Assembly: GCF_014773435.2 (NCBI RefSeq)
Contig: NZ_JACXAG020000006.1
Span: forward strand, 62,001 to 126,000
Origin: Polycladospora coralii
Lineage (GTDB): Bacteria; Bacillota; Bacilli; Thermoactinomycetales; Thermoactinomycetaceae
Direction of reading: 5' to 3'
Length of the DNA stretch: 64,000 bases
This document shows positions 1 to 8,895 of this stretch, in pieces (the first letter of the stretch is position 1; each line of letters opens with the position of its first letter). Position numbers and translations under genes: made by a program. The notes beneath the pieces are model-generated. The model made no database searches and was not told the DNA's origin. It saw only the letters and a list, made by a program, of their open reading frames with translations.

Positions 1-603
1 CGAGCAAAAAGAGAAAAAATTGTGCGTTATCATCGACGAATTGATGCCAAACGCTCTTTATTAGCCGATTTACTCATCCGTATGCAGATAGCGAAGCGAT
101 TTGAAGTAGATCCGAGAGAGCTTCAGTTTGCTTATAATCAGTATGGAAAGCCCTATCTGCAAGGTCACCCACAAGTTCACTTTAACCTTTCCCATGCAGG
201 CGAATGGGTTGTGGGAATGTTAGGCTGTGAAGAGATCGGTGTTGATGTCGAGTGTATAAAAGAGCTGGATCATCGTATAACAGATGTCGTTTTTTCAGAA
301 GCAGAGATGGCTCTATATCAAGAATTACCAGAGAATAGACGTCAGCATTATTTCTACAAGATTTGGACAGCAAAAGAAAGCTATGTGAAGGCTGTGGGGA
401 AAGGATTATCGATTTCCCCACAAAGTATAACGGTTTGTATGGAAGAGCATCAGTCTTATATCGTAGGCAAAAAAAAGCAAATACGACACTATACATGGGT
501 ACCGGATTATGTGTTATGTGCTTGTGTGGAGAGAGTAGAACTTCCAACTGATATCATATATGTAGAAGAGAATGCGATTTATGGCTATTATGAAGTGCTT
601 TGA
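1..603 (+). CDS. Sfp-type 4'-phosphopantetheinyl transferase (5' end outside window)
   Basis: Transfers the phosphopantetheine arm of CoA to carrier proteins of NRPS, PKS or siderophore enzymes. The reading frame is open to base 1, and residues before the first possible GTG (22) already match the Sfp N-terminal region, so the true start lies upstream. Hallmarks are HFNLSHAGEWVV, the Mg-binding GVDVE, and WTAKESYVKAVGKGLS near the C-terminus. The C-terminal end matches the Sfp length. It overlaps the convergent downstream gene by 16 nt. Sfp-type rather than AcpS-type enzymes usually serve secondary metabolism, so a peptide or siderophore cluster may lie to the left (inference). Confidence 0.9.
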   Translation, partial: RAKREKIVRYHRRIDAKRSLLADLLIRMQIAKRFEVDPRELQFAYNQYGKPYLQGHPQVHFNLSHAGEWVVGMLGCEEIGVDVECIKELDHRITDVVFSEAEMALYQELPENRRQHYFYKIWTAKESYVKAVGKGLSISPQSITVCMEEHQSYIVGKKKQIRHYTWVPDYVLCACVERVELPTDIIYVEENAIYGYYEVL

Positions 604-1448
604 TCATCTGCAAAAATATCGATACCCCGTTGTTCAAGCACTAGAATTGCTTCTTCCAGCGGGAGGCGGGGTAGTTTGAATTCCTGTTCTACTACTGCGC
701 GTATGTCTGCGATTTGTTTGAGTATATATACTTCTTCGTCTCCGGTATGTGTACGAATTTTAAATTGATTATTTGATAGTGAGAGTGAACGACCTTGCTC
801 TGGTTGAAAAAGGAAGCATTTTAGCACTTGCATAAAATGTTTATCGGGTTGATAGGAACGAATGATTTCAGCTTCAATTTCACGATCGGTCAATTGCTGA
901 TCAATATGGAAGATCCAGTCGTTGTCGCTCGATTTACCTTTATTTACACGACGATAGTGGTACATGCCAGACGCTTTTATTGGTTCTAGATAGATGATTT
1001 CATGACCGAATTGAACTTGTTCTTGCACCCCATCTAGAAAACGAATGGGCTTAAAGAAGGGTGCACATGAGCCGCAGTCTAAAAATAACCATTCATCTCC
1101 TATTTCGACCAGTTTGACCAAGATACCTAAATGGCTGGTTCCCAGCATGATCAGTTTACATATATAGCCAAGTTCACTTAATAGATGGTATAAACTATAA
1201 TTAGCTGTGAAACAAGTTCCGCCTAAGTCTTCCATTTCCATCTGTTTCACAAATTCTGCTGGATGGATGATTGCTGGAGTAAAATCAGGCGAGCGGTGCA
1301 TACGGACTAATTTACTAATGTTTTCAAATGGAACTAGAGAGAGGTGTTGGGTTAAAATGCGCTTCAGATAGTCACATGTAGGGGATTCTTGCCCTAATTT
1401 TAAATAGGTTAAGTAGCGTGAAGTCCATGTGGGAATTGTTTTTGTCAT
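588..1448 (-). CDS. arylamine N-acetyltransferase (NAT) family protein
   Basis: Acyl transfer from acyl-CoA through a Cys-His-Asp triad. The NAT hallmark VPFENI is at about residue 39, the nucleophile Cys79 lies in GGTCFTAN, His106 in TSHLG and Asp124 in FLDCG. The normal motif around the Asp is DVGFG, so this is a divergent member. Length (286 aa) fits the family. ATG 1448 was chosen because AAGGAG lies 9-10 nt upstream; the TTG three codons earlier sits too close to it. It converges on the phosphopantetheinyl transferase gene. NAT-fold enzymes also act as amide synthases in some natural-product pathways, but its substrate here is unknown. Confidence 0.75.
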   Translation of the reverse strand: MTKTIPTWTSRYLTYLKLGQESPTCDYLKRILTQHLSLVPFENISKLVRMHRSPDFTPAIIHPAEFVKQMEMEDLGGTCFTANYSLYHLLSELGYICKLIMLGTSHLGILVKLVEIGDEWLFLDCGSCAPFFKPIRFLDGVQEQVQFGHEIIYLEPIKASGMYHYRRVNKGKSSDNDWIFHIDQQLTDREIEAEIIRSYQPDKHFMQVLKCFLFQPEQGRSLSLSNNQFKIRTHTGDEEVYILKQIADIRAVVEQEFKLPRLPLEEAILVLEQRGIDIFADDQSTS

Positions 1449-1581
1449 ATGTATCAACTCCTTATGCTTGGAAATTTCCCATTTCTAGTATGAATGATAC
1501 CAGACTCAGGTCTTATGATCAGGGGTGTTGACAGCCAAATATGGAAACACAATGGAATGATGACATAGAAAAGGTGAGGGA

Positions 1582-4500
1582 ATGAAAATTTTTAGTATTG
1601 TTTTGTTTCTCTTGTTATTATACATATTTATTAAAGTGTTTGAACTAAAAAAAGATCAAAAAAAGATGGATGTTCAGATTGCCATTTTGAAGAAAAATGT
1701 AGAGCATCAAAGACAGCTCATTACGTCATTAAAAGCGGAACAGACAAATGAGCTTGAATATCCGCGGCACACTTCACAAACTGCCGAACAACCTTCGTCC
1801 GAAAAATCAAGCGAAGAAGTGGTAGAAGAAAGTGAAGAAGTAGTTGAAGAAGTAACTACTGTAGAAGAAAGTGAAGAAGTAGTTGAGAAAGTGCCTGCTG
1901 TAGATGTGAAAGAGGTGTCTTCACCTAAGCAGGATAAAGAACACTCAAATAAAAAGACGCGTACGCGTGTTGATTGGGAGTTATTAATCGGAGGACGCTT
2001 GTTAAATCGAATTGGGGCACTTGCCTTAATTATTGGGATTGGCTATTTACTCAAGTATGCATTTGATCAAAATTGGATTTCAGAGCCTATGCGTATGTTG
2101 ATGGGTGCAAGTTTAGGTGTGGGTCTTTTGCTGTATGGCAGTTACACCCACCGCAAGGGATATATGATATTTGCGCAAGGAATTATGGGCGTAGCAATCT
2201 CAGTATTGCATTTAAGTGTATTTATATCTTTTCAATACTATCATTTGATTTCGCAAGCGGTAGCTATGCTTGTTATGTCTGTGATCACGATGATTGCATT
2301 TCGCTATGCCCTTAAATATCAAGCACTCGCCATCTCAATATTGGCATGGGCTGGCGGGTTCCTGACACCATTTTTATTAAGCAACGGTGATTCAAATCCA
2401 GTAGGGTTGTTTACGTACCTATTATTTTTGAGTGGGGGATTATTGTGGGTTGTATGGAAAAAACCGACTTGGATGATCTTATATCCACTCACATTTGGCG
2501 CAACTCATGCCATATACTTTATATGGTTAACAGCAGCCTATGTGCCTGAAACAGAGAAAGCATTTGCTATGCTATTTAGTTTGTTATTTTGGCTATGTTT
2601 CAGTACTTATGATTTACTAAAGCGAATACATGCATGGGGGATATCGTCCATCGTAGATCATACGATTGTGTGTTTAAATGCGTATCTTTTATTGCAGTCT
2701 TTCATCATGATTACGAGTGTGAAGATGAATGGGTTATTTACATTTGGCTTGGCACTGATTTATTTTATCATTGTATACTTATTGAAGAAGAGACTGGGAG
2801 CGTTTTCATTCATCTATCTTGTCCCGGGGATTACACTTGCAACAGTGGCGGTTCCATTGCAGTTTTCAGCGTATATGGTAGCGATGCTATGGGCGCTGGG
2901 TGCACTTTCATTGATTCTTTGGGGAGTCAAATACTTTAAAAATGATTGGATATGGAAGATCGCACTTATGCTATTTGGTTTGGCACTATTTGATTTTCAG
3001 TATGTGTTGTTGTCAAGTGATCAAACATATGCCATTTTCTTTCATGAACGCACGCTTGCTTTTATAGTCATTGCACTTTCGTTGGTTGGAGGCGCGTATA
3101 CCCTTAGAAAGGGTTACCGTATTGATGTTCAAGTTGTCCATCTCATTTATTTAACGGCCGTGTGCTTTATGACGTATTGGCAGTCACTCGAAGCGTGGAA
3201 TATCTTTATTAACCATATTCAAATCGATTCATATTTGAACATGGTGTATATATTTACCATCCTATGGATGGCCAATACCATTCTCTATACATGGATAGCG
3301 AGTCGCTATCAAATTCGTAGTATCCTATACACTGGGATGGGGATCGGTTTATTTGCGGTTATATGTGGTATGAGCACTGCATTGCTTGATTTTTCAACTC
3401 AGTCTAATCTGGTTTTTGATATGCGTTCTATCACCTTAGCGATTTTAACGATTGGAATCGGTATTTTTCTGGCTTTGCTACACCAATTTGAAAAACAGGA
3501 AGTTTGGGTGAAGCGTGTACAACAAATTGGGCAAGTCATCATGGTCGTAATGGTATTTGAACTACTTACACTGAAGGTTACACATCTTTTTTATCACACT
3601 ATGCCATTCCAAACTCTATTTGATAAGTTACCACTGGTTTTGGCATTGGTATGGGGCATCTATGGTGTCATTTTAGTAGAGCTTAGCGTTCGTAAATACG
3701 GGAAAATGGTGCGATACAGTGGATTATCTATACTCGGGTTAGCCATTGTGGTGGGGATGATCACAGGAATACATTATGAACCACTTGCACAATTTGTTGT
3801 GATATTAAACCTACGTTTTCTAGTATTGGCATTCCTGTTGTTAGGAATTAGTAGGGTGATGTGGCTACTCAAACCCGATATGAAGAAAGAGGGCTGGCTA
3901 AAGCATGGGAGGCTAGTTGGACAAATTCTTTTGATGACGGTTGTGTTTGAGTTGATTACAGTAGAAACATTCGATTATTTCCTAAAAGAAATGCAAGGGC
4001 AAACCGGCAATGTATATCAAGCATTAGCTTATACACGTGTACTGCTGTTGTCATCCATGTGGGGCGTGTACGCTGTGGGGTTATATTACTTGGGCGTGAA
4101 GCGTTTTGGAAAGCCCGTATATTATGGTGGAATTGGATTGTTGAGCTTGTCTGTGATTGTGGGTGCAGTGTGGGGATTAAGCTATCAACCCCTAACTGCA
4201 TTTGATCTTGTGTTTAATTTGCGGTTTTTCACATTATGTTTATTAACCATAGGTGTAGCAGGGATGACTTGGCACTTTTCAATGGTTTCCAAGAAAGACG
4301 CATGGATGAAAATACTCAAACCTATTGGACAAATTGTACTCATCCTACTTCTCTTTGAAATGGTTACAGTAGAAACGCGCGATTTATACCATCACACACT
4401 GATGCTAGCATTAGATACAGAACAAAATATTTGGTTGAATCGTATGCAACTTGCGCTTTCTTTAGGCTGGCTTTCCTTATCTATTTTATTACTAACCTTA

Positions 4501-4692
4501 GGGTTGTGGCGACGCTTACGTATCTTTCGTATGGCTGCGATGCTTCTATTTGGGATATCAATTTTAAAGATATTTATCATTGATCTCTCGTTCCTTGAAA
4601 CGCTATATCGTATTGTTTCCTTTATTGGATTAGGTGTGGTTCTATTAGGAGTATCATTTGCTTATCAAAAATTTAAGGATCATTTGTTATAA
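1582..4692 (+). CDS. DUF2339 polytopic membrane protein
   Basis: A 1036-aa integral membrane protein of unknown function. Order: an N-terminal membrane segment (about 1-20), a charged coiled-coil stretch, a low-complexity acidic linker with repeated EEVVEE units (about 65-120), then the DUF2339 opening WELLIGGRLLNRIGALALI (about 134) and well over 20 hydrophobic helices to the C-terminus. The last third contains three copies of a unit starting IGQ...FE(L/M)xTxxT at about residues 648, 778 and 914. It has its own ribosome site (GTGAGGG) and a bidirectional terminator just after the stop, so it looks monocistronic. DUF2339 proteins are suspected envelope factors; no function can be assigned here. 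Confidence 0.85.
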   Translation: MKIFSIVLFLLLLYIFIKVFELKKDQKKMDVQIAILKKNVEHQRQLITSLKAEQTNELEYPRHTSQTAEQPSSEKSSEEVVEESEEVVEEVTTVEESEEVVEKVPAVDVKEVSSPKQDKEHSNKKTRTRVDWELLIGGRLLNRIGALALIIGIGYLLKYAFDQNWISEPMRMLMGASLGVGLLLYGSYTHRKGYMIFAQGIMGVAISVLHLSVFISFQYYHLISQAVAMLVMSVITMIAFRYALKYQALAISILAWAGGFLTPFLLSNGDSNPVGLFTYLLFLSGGLLWVVWKKPTWMILYPLTFGATHAIYFIWLTAAYVPETEKAFAMLFSLLFWLCFSTYDLLKRIHAWGISSIVDHTIVCLNAYLLLQSFIMITSVKMNGLFTFGLALIYFIIVYLLKKRLGAFSFIYLVPGITLATVAVPLQFSAYMVAMLWALGALSLILWGVKYFKNDWIWKIALMLFGLALFDFQYVLLSSDQTYAIFFHERTLAFIVIALSLVGGAYTLRKGYRIDVQVVHLIYLTAVCFMTYWQSLEAWNIFINHIQIDSYLNMVYIFTILWMANTILYTWIASRYQIRSILYTGMGIGLFAVICGMSTALLDFSTQSNLVFDMRSITLAILTIGIGIFLALLHQFEKQEVWVKRVQQIGQVIMVVMVFELLTLKVTHLFYHTMPFQTLFDKLPLVLALVWGIYGVILVELSVRKYGKMVRYSGLSILGLAIVVGMITGIHYEPLAQFVVILNLRFLVLAFLLLGISRVMWLLKPDMKKEGWLKHGRLVGQILLMTVVFELITVETFDYFLKEMQGQTGNVYQALAYTRVLLLSSMWGVYAVGLYYLGVKRFGKPVYYGGIGLLSLSVIVGAVWGLSYQPLTAFDLVFNLRFFTLCLLTIGVAGMTWHFSMVSKKDAWMKILKPIGQIVLILLLFEMVTVETRDLYHHTLMLALDTEQNIWLNRMQLALSLGWLSLSILLLTLGLWRRLRIFRMAAMLLFGISILKIFIIDLSFLETLYRIVSFIGLGVVLLGVSFAYQKFKDHLL

Positions 4693-4695
4693 CAA

Positions 4696-4740
4696 TAAAA
4701 TCATTCGAGGTCAAATCGAAACTGACCTCGAATGATTTTA
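4696..4740. terminator. bidirectional hairpin terminator
   Basis: Perfect 18-bp arms (4696-4713 and 4723-4740) with TAAAA/TTTTA ends and a 9-nt loop, lying between convergent stop codons at 4692 and 4744. Confidence 0.9.
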
Positions 4741-4743
4741 TTT

Positions 4744-5754
4744 TCACGATGGATCTGAAACGTGGATCATTACTTTTCCTTTAGCACGTTTTGACTCTAC
4801 ATATTCAAGTCCTGCTTGAGCGTCCGCTAATGAGAAAGTACGATCAATATGGGGCTTGATTACACCATCTTCAACCCATTTTGTAATCATTTCCAGCTGC
4901 TTACCGTTTGGCTGCATAGCTAGAAAACGGTAAGTGGTATTGTTTTGCTTTGCGAGCTTATGCATTTTTCTAGAACCGAGTGAAATCAACATGCGCAGGA
5001 TAAAACTAAGATCAAATACTTCTGCTAATTCTTTGGTAGGAGGTCCGGAAACGGATACAACTTTACCACCAGCTTTGAGCACTTGGAATGAACGCTCCAG
5101 GGATTCCTTGCCTAAGGTATCGAACACAGCATCATAGCCTGATATAACATCTTCAAATTTCTGCTTTTTATAGTTAATAATCAGGTCTGCTCCCATTTCT
5201 TTAGCCAAGTCTGCACCTTTTTCACTTGTGGTTGTTGCGACATAAGCACCGATATGCTTAGCCAGTTGTATGGCAAATGTGCCCACTCCACCTGAACCAG
5301 CATGAATAAGGATTTTTTGCCCTTTTTGTAGTTGAAGGACGTCGTATAATGCCTGCACAGAAGTAAGACCTACTAACGGAAGTGAAGCCGCTTCTTCTAT
5401 TGTTAGGTTTTTGGGTGTTAAAGCGATCTCGCTCTGATCTACCGCAATATATTCTGCAAATGTTCCTCCTTTCAGGGGGTGTGGGCGGCCATATACACGG
5501 TCGCCTATCTTGAATCGGGATACATTCTTACCCGTTTCAACAACTGTACCGGCAAAATCATTTCCCAGAATGAGCGGGAAGGTATGTTTAAGAGTCAAAC
5601 GAAAATTTCCGTTCCTGAACAAAGCGTCTACAGGATTTACACTAGCGGCATGAATTTGTACTAAGACATCATCATCTTGTATAGTAGGTGTAGGTAGTTC
5701 GGTTAAACTTAGTTTTTGGTCTGCACCATATTTCGCAACGGTCATGGCTTTCAT
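4744..5754 (-). CDS. zinc-less NADP-dependent alcohol dehydrogenase / quinone oxidoreductase (MDR family)
   Basis: A 336-aa medium-chain reductase. The N-terminal GroES-like half carries DVLVQIHAASVNPVDALFR and LGNDFAGTVVE. The Rossmann half carries the nucleotide motif HAGSGGVGTFAIQLA at about residue 155. Catalytic-zinc cysteine ligands are absent, as in quinone oxidoreductases. The ATG has AAAGGTG about 9 nt upstream. It is divergent from the MarR-peroxiredoxin operon; the roughly 250-bp gap between them holds the MarR promoter. A role in reducing reactive carbonyls or quinones, possibly under the neighbouring MarR, is inference. Confidence 0.85.
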   Translation of the reverse strand: MKAMTVAKYGADQKLSLTELPTPTIQDDDVLVQIHAASVNPVDALFRNGNFRLTLKHTFPLILGNDFAGTVVETGKNVSRFKIGDRVYGRPHPLKGGTFAEYIAVDQSEIALTPKNLTIEEAASLPLVGLTSVQALYDVLQLQKGQKILIHAGSGGVGTFAIQLAKHIGAYVATTTSEKGADLAKEMGADLIINYKKQKFEDVISGYDAVFDTLGKESLERSFQVLKAGGKVVSVSGPPTKELAEVFDLSFILRMLISLGSRKMHKLAKQNNTTYRFLAMQPNGKQLEMITKWVEDGVIKPHIDRTFSLADAQAGLEYVESKRAKGKVMIHVSDPS

Positions 5755-5939
5755 GTTACATCACTGCACCTTTCATCATTTTTTTATTTTCTAACTGCTG
5801 TACGCCTTTTAACAAGGGTGGCGCCTGATGCTAGAAGAAGGCAAATAAAGAGGAAATATAATTTCTTTATAAATAGAAAAAGAATACATAATTAAATCAT
5901 GGATCTGTCGGATACATCCAGCGTAAACGAGAATTAAAT

Positions 5940-5984
5940 AATTGTCAAATGATAATTGTTTTTTGATAGCTTTAATACTATAAT
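5940..5984 (+). promoter_or_regulatory. promoter and candidate MarR operator
   Basis: TTGTTT (5956-5961), 17-bp spacer, TATAAT (5979-5984). An 18-bp near-palindrome (5940-5957, 7 of 9 pairs, AATTGTCA..TGATAATT) overlaps the upstream edge of the -35. That is a usual place for an autoregulating MarR dimer. Confidence 0.6.
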
Positions 5985-6004
5985 AAAAGTGTGAGGTGGT
6001 TATG

Positions 6005-6448
6005 ATGGATCTCCAAACCATCTTTAATAATTACTTAAAGCTTGTAAATGCATTTAATCTTTTTTCGGGTGATATTACACGTGGAATCGAATATGATATG
6101 ACACCTAGTCAGTTTAATCTGCTCGAGTATGTAAAAATGAATCAACCTGTCATGGTGACTCAGGTTTGTCAATGTTTGGATATGTCCTTACCGAATGTGA
6201 GTCGCGAGTTGAAAAAAATACAAGATAAAGGGTTTATCGAAAAGAAAACCTCACATGAAGATCGAAGAAAAGTGTATATTCATCTCTCCGAATCGGGGGA
6301 GAAGTTTATGGAAAACTACCTCACGCATGTGAAAAGTAATTTTCTTCAACATATTGAAGGTGTTCCGGAGGAAGAATTAATCAAGATTAATGGAGCGATG
6401 GAGATATTGCAGTACAGCTTGCACTGTAAAAGTCATCATTCAAAATAA
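6005..6448 (+). CDS. MarR family transcriptional regulator
   Basis: A winged-helix dimeric repressor of about 147 aa. Visible parts are the dimerisation helix, TPSQFNLLEYV, the recognition region MSLPNVSRELKKIQDKGFI, and the wing HEDRRKVYIHLSESG. There are two cysteines at about 55 and 57 (VCQCL) and another in the C-terminal tail. Thiol-based sensing of peroxide or electrophile is therefore possible, but the OhrR N-terminal Cys pattern is not present. GAGGTG favours the second of two adjacent ATGs (6002 is the alternative). The peroxiredoxin gene follows 13 nt after the stop, so the regulator probably controls it. Confidence 0.9.
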   Translation: MDLQTIFNNYLKLVNAFNLFSGDITRGIEYDMTPSQFNLLEYVKMNQPVMVTQVCQCLDMSLPNVSRELKKIQDKGFIEKKTSHEDRRKVYIHLSESGEKFMENYLTHVKSNFLQHIEGVPEEELIKINGAMEILQYSLHCKSHHSK

Positions 6449-6461
6449 GGAGTGTATGAAC

Positions 6462-7118
6462 ATGCGTACTTTAACTGAAACATTGGAACAAGCTGTGGCA
6501 CAAAGTATGAGCAAAATTCCAAAAGAGGTTTTAGAAGTCATGCAGCGTGCGACACACGAATTAGCTGATTCCGATATGGGAAAAGGATTAAAAGTAGGAG
6601 ATTCTGCACCTGATTTCAAATTAAAAAATGCAGTGGGTAAAGAAGTCTCCCTATCCGATAAATTAAAAAATGGTTCTGTTGTGTTGGTCTTTTATCGCGG
6701 AGAATGGTGTCCTTACTGTAATCTCGAATTAAAAGCGTATCAAGAGTTAGCACCTGAATTTAAAGAAAAAGGTGTAGAAGTGATTGCGATTAGTCCAGAA
6801 ACGCCAGACCATACTGTATCCATGCAACAAAAACATGATTTAACCTACGAAGTATTAAGTGATTCAACAAAGCAGGTGATAAAAGATTATCAATTGTTAT
6901 TTGATCTGCCCGACTATCTTATTGAGGTATACGAAAAGTTTGGAATCGACTTAACTCAGTTTAATGCAAAAGAGAATGCATGGAGCTTACCTGTGCCAGC
7001 GACATACGTGATTAGTCAAGAGGGTAAAATAGCGTATGTAGAAGCGAACCCCGACTATACAAAACGATTGGAACCTAAAGAAGCACTTGAAACAGCAGTT
7101 AAAGTAAAACAGGCATAA
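6462..7118 (+). CDS. peroxiredoxin-like (AhpC/TSA, CxxC) protein
   Basis: A thioredoxin-fold peroxidase of about 218 aa with the active site FYRGEWCPYCN at about residue 84. This CPYC form belongs to the PRX-like2 group rather than classical 2-Cys AhpC. The N-terminal helices precede DSAPDFKLKN, and the C-terminal part carries the cis-Pro region VPATYVIS. AAGGAG is 9 nt before ATG 6462; ATG 6456 would have only 3 nt spacing. It is co-transcribed with the MarR gene and ends in a strong terminator. Likely a MarR-induced defence against organic peroxides or disulfide stress (inference). Confidence 0.88.
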   Translation: MRTLTETLEQAVAQSMSKIPKEVLEVMQRATHELADSDMGKGLKVGDSAPDFKLKNAVGKEVSLSDKLKNGSVVLVFYRGEWCPYCNLELKAYQELAPEFKEKGVEVIAISPETPDHTVSMQQKHDLTYEVLSDSTKQVIKDYQLLFDLPDYLIEVYEKFGIDLTQFNAKENAWSLPVPATYVISQEGKIAYVEANPDYTKRLEPKEALETAVKVKQA

Positions 7119-7123
7119 AATAA

Positions 7124-7164
7124 AAAGCTAGTGCTTTGATGTATGGTATCGAAGCACTAGCTTT
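7124..7164. terminator. bidirectional terminator
   Basis: 17-bp arms (7124-7140 and 7148-7164) with one G.T pair, AAA/TTT flanks, between convergent genes. Confidence 0.88.
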
Positions 7165-7170
7165 CTTGCT

Positions 7171-7845
7171 TTACAGACTGGGGATTTGCCAGTCGATTTC
7201 GGCACCACTAATTGACTGTAAGAATGTATTCGTTCTAGAAAAGGGACGACTACCAAAGAAACCGCGATGTGCTGAAAAAGGGCTGGGATGAGCCGATTCG
7301 ATTATAAGATGATGTGGATGTGTAATCCACATCTTCTTTTCTTGCGCTTGTTTACCCCATAATAAAAAGACAATAGGCGCTTTTCGTTCATTTAAAATGC
7401 GAATCACTTTTTCTGTAAAGTTCTCCCACCCTATTTGCCGATGAGAATTAGGTGTATGCGCGCGCACAGTTAAGACGTTGTTTAGCATTAAGACCCCTTG
7501 CTCGGCCCAATGAAGGAGATAACCGTGATTGGGGATCGTGCAACCGATATCATGCTGTAACTCTTTATATATATTTTGAAGTGAGGGTGGAACTTTCACA
7601 CCGGGCTTTACAGAAAAACTGAGACCGTGTGCTTGACCTGGACCATGGTAAGGGTCTTGACCAATGATGACGACTCTCGTCTCTTGCAAAGAAGTGAGTT
7701 GAAGGGCAGAAAAAATCTCCCATTGGTCGGGATAAATGGTATGCTCTTGATACTCTTTTTGTAAAAAACGACGTAGTTCTAAGTAATAAGGTTGGTGGAA
7801 TTCGTCTTTTAAATAGTTGTTCCAGTCATTTTTTAAGATCGGCAT
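7171..7845 (-). CDS. ung: uracil-DNA glycosylase (family 1)
   Basis: Removes uracil from DNA to start base-excision repair. It contains the water-activating motif [16 protein letters not shown] and the minor-groove loop [18 protein letters not shown]. Length with the ATG at 7845 is 224 aa, normal for UNG. A longer frame upstream (to 8061) lacks family similarity and overlaps the divergent gene, so it was not used. TAGGAG lies about 11 nt before the start. Single-gene unit, divergent from the dehydrogenase gene. Confidence 0.95.
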   Translation of the reverse strand: MPILKNDWNNYLKDEFHQPYYLELRRFLQKEYQEHTIYPDQWEIFSALQLTSLQETRVVIIGQDPYHGPGQAHGLSFSVKPGVKVPPSLQNIYKELQHDIGCTIPNHGYLLHWAEQGVLMLNNVLTVRAHTPNSHRQIGWENFTEKVIRILNERKAPIVFLLWGKQAQEKKMWITHPHHLIIESAHPSPFSAHRGFFGSRPFSRTNTFLQSISGAEIDWQIPSL

Positions 7846-7995
7846 ATATAAACAATCTCCTATCCAGCAGAATGCGTTCGATGTTAAGTATACAAAAAGA
7901 TGGCCCATCATTGAACCATAGTTGTGAATGTGAAAACCTTTGGATATGATCAATGTTGTATACAATTTATTTATTTCTTTATTGGAGCTGATGAG

Positions 7996-8880
7996 ATGGA
8001 TCAAACGACTGTCATCGGGATGATCGGTATTGGTGTAATGGGAAAAAGTATTGCGGGCCATTTACTAAGTAAGGGTTATCAAGTTCACGTTTATACGCGT
8101 ACGAAAAGTAAAGCTGAAGATTTGATTACAAGAGGGGCGATTTGGAAAGATTCACCTAAAGAGATTGCGACAAGTGCAAATGTCATTTTTACGATGGTTG
8201 GTTATCCACAAGATGTAGCAGAAGTCTATCTGGGTAAAGAAGGCTTAATTGCCCATGTAGATCGCGGTACATACTTAGTGGATATGACGACATCTAAACC
8301 GTCACTTGCCAAAGAAATATATGAACAAGCATTAGCTAAACAAGTATTCGCTTTAGATGCCCCCGTATCAGGTGGAGATATCGGTGCACGGGAAGCGCGT
8401 CTTTCGATTATGGTGGGAGGGGATCGAGAAGTATTTGATCGCATAAAGCCATTATTCGAGTTGATCGGCACGCATATCATTTATCAGGGAGAAGCAGGAG
8501 CAGGACAACATACCAAAATGTGTAATCAAATTACAATTGCTTCCAATATGATCGGGGTTACGGAAGCACTAATCTATGCGGAACAAGCTGGTCTCAATCC
8601 CAAGCAAGTTCTTCAAAGTATTGAAACGGGTGCTGCTGGAAGTTGGTCGCTTAGTCAGTTGGGACCGCGTATGTTGAAGGGGGATTATGATCCTGGTTTT
8701 TATGTGAAACATTTCATTAAGGACATGGCGATTGCATTAGAAGCAGCAGAAGAAATGAAACTTACATTACCGGGACTTAAACTTGCTAAGCATATCTATG
8801 ACCAATTGGTTGCTTTAGGAGAAGAAGAGAGTGGAACACAGGTATTATTTAAACATTTTATGAAAATAAATCCCCACTAA
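7996..8880 (+). CDS. NAD(P)-dependent beta-hydroxyacid dehydrogenase (3-hydroxyisobutyrate dehydrogenase family)
   Basis: A 294-aa oxidoreductase. The N-terminal Rossmann motif is [16 protein letters not shown], the substrate motif is [16 protein letters not shown], and the catalytic Lys region is [15 protein letters not shown] 7996 has GGAG 8 nt upstream; upstream codons in frame do not resemble the family. Substrate (3-hydroxyisobutyrate, tartronate semialdehyde or a glyoxylate/succinic semialdehyde reductase role) cannot be decided from sequence alone. A terminator overlaps its stop codon. Confidence 0.88.
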   Translation: MDQTTVIGMIGIGVMGKSIAGHLLSKGYQVHVYTRTKSKAEDLITRGAIWKDSPKEIATSANVIFTMVGYPQDVAEVYLGKEGLIAHVDRGTYLVDMTTSKPSLAKEIYEQALAKQVFALDAPVSGGDIGAREARLSIMVGGDREVFDRIKPLFELIGTHIIYQGEAGAGQHTKMCNQITIASNMIGVTEALIYAEQAGLNPKQVLQSIETGAAGSWSLSQLGPRMLKGDYDPGFYVKHFIKDMAIALEAAEEMKLTLPGLKLAKHIYDQLVALGEEESGTQVLFKHFMKINPH

Positions 8881-8895
8881 AAGTGGGGATCTCTT
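8870..8895 (+). terminator. terminator overlapping stop codon
   Basis: ATCCCCACT / AGTGGGGAT arms (8870-8878, 8882-8890) followed by CTCTTTA. Confidence 0.75.

Noticed and set aside
6390..6461. N-terminal extension of the peroxiredoxin into the MarR gene
   Set aside because: The ribosome site at 6447-6452 and family similarity fit ATG 6462.
7846..8061. Long N-terminal extension of uracil-DNA glycosylase
   Set aside because: Not similar to the family, overlaps the divergent gene; start at 7845 gives the normal 224 aa.
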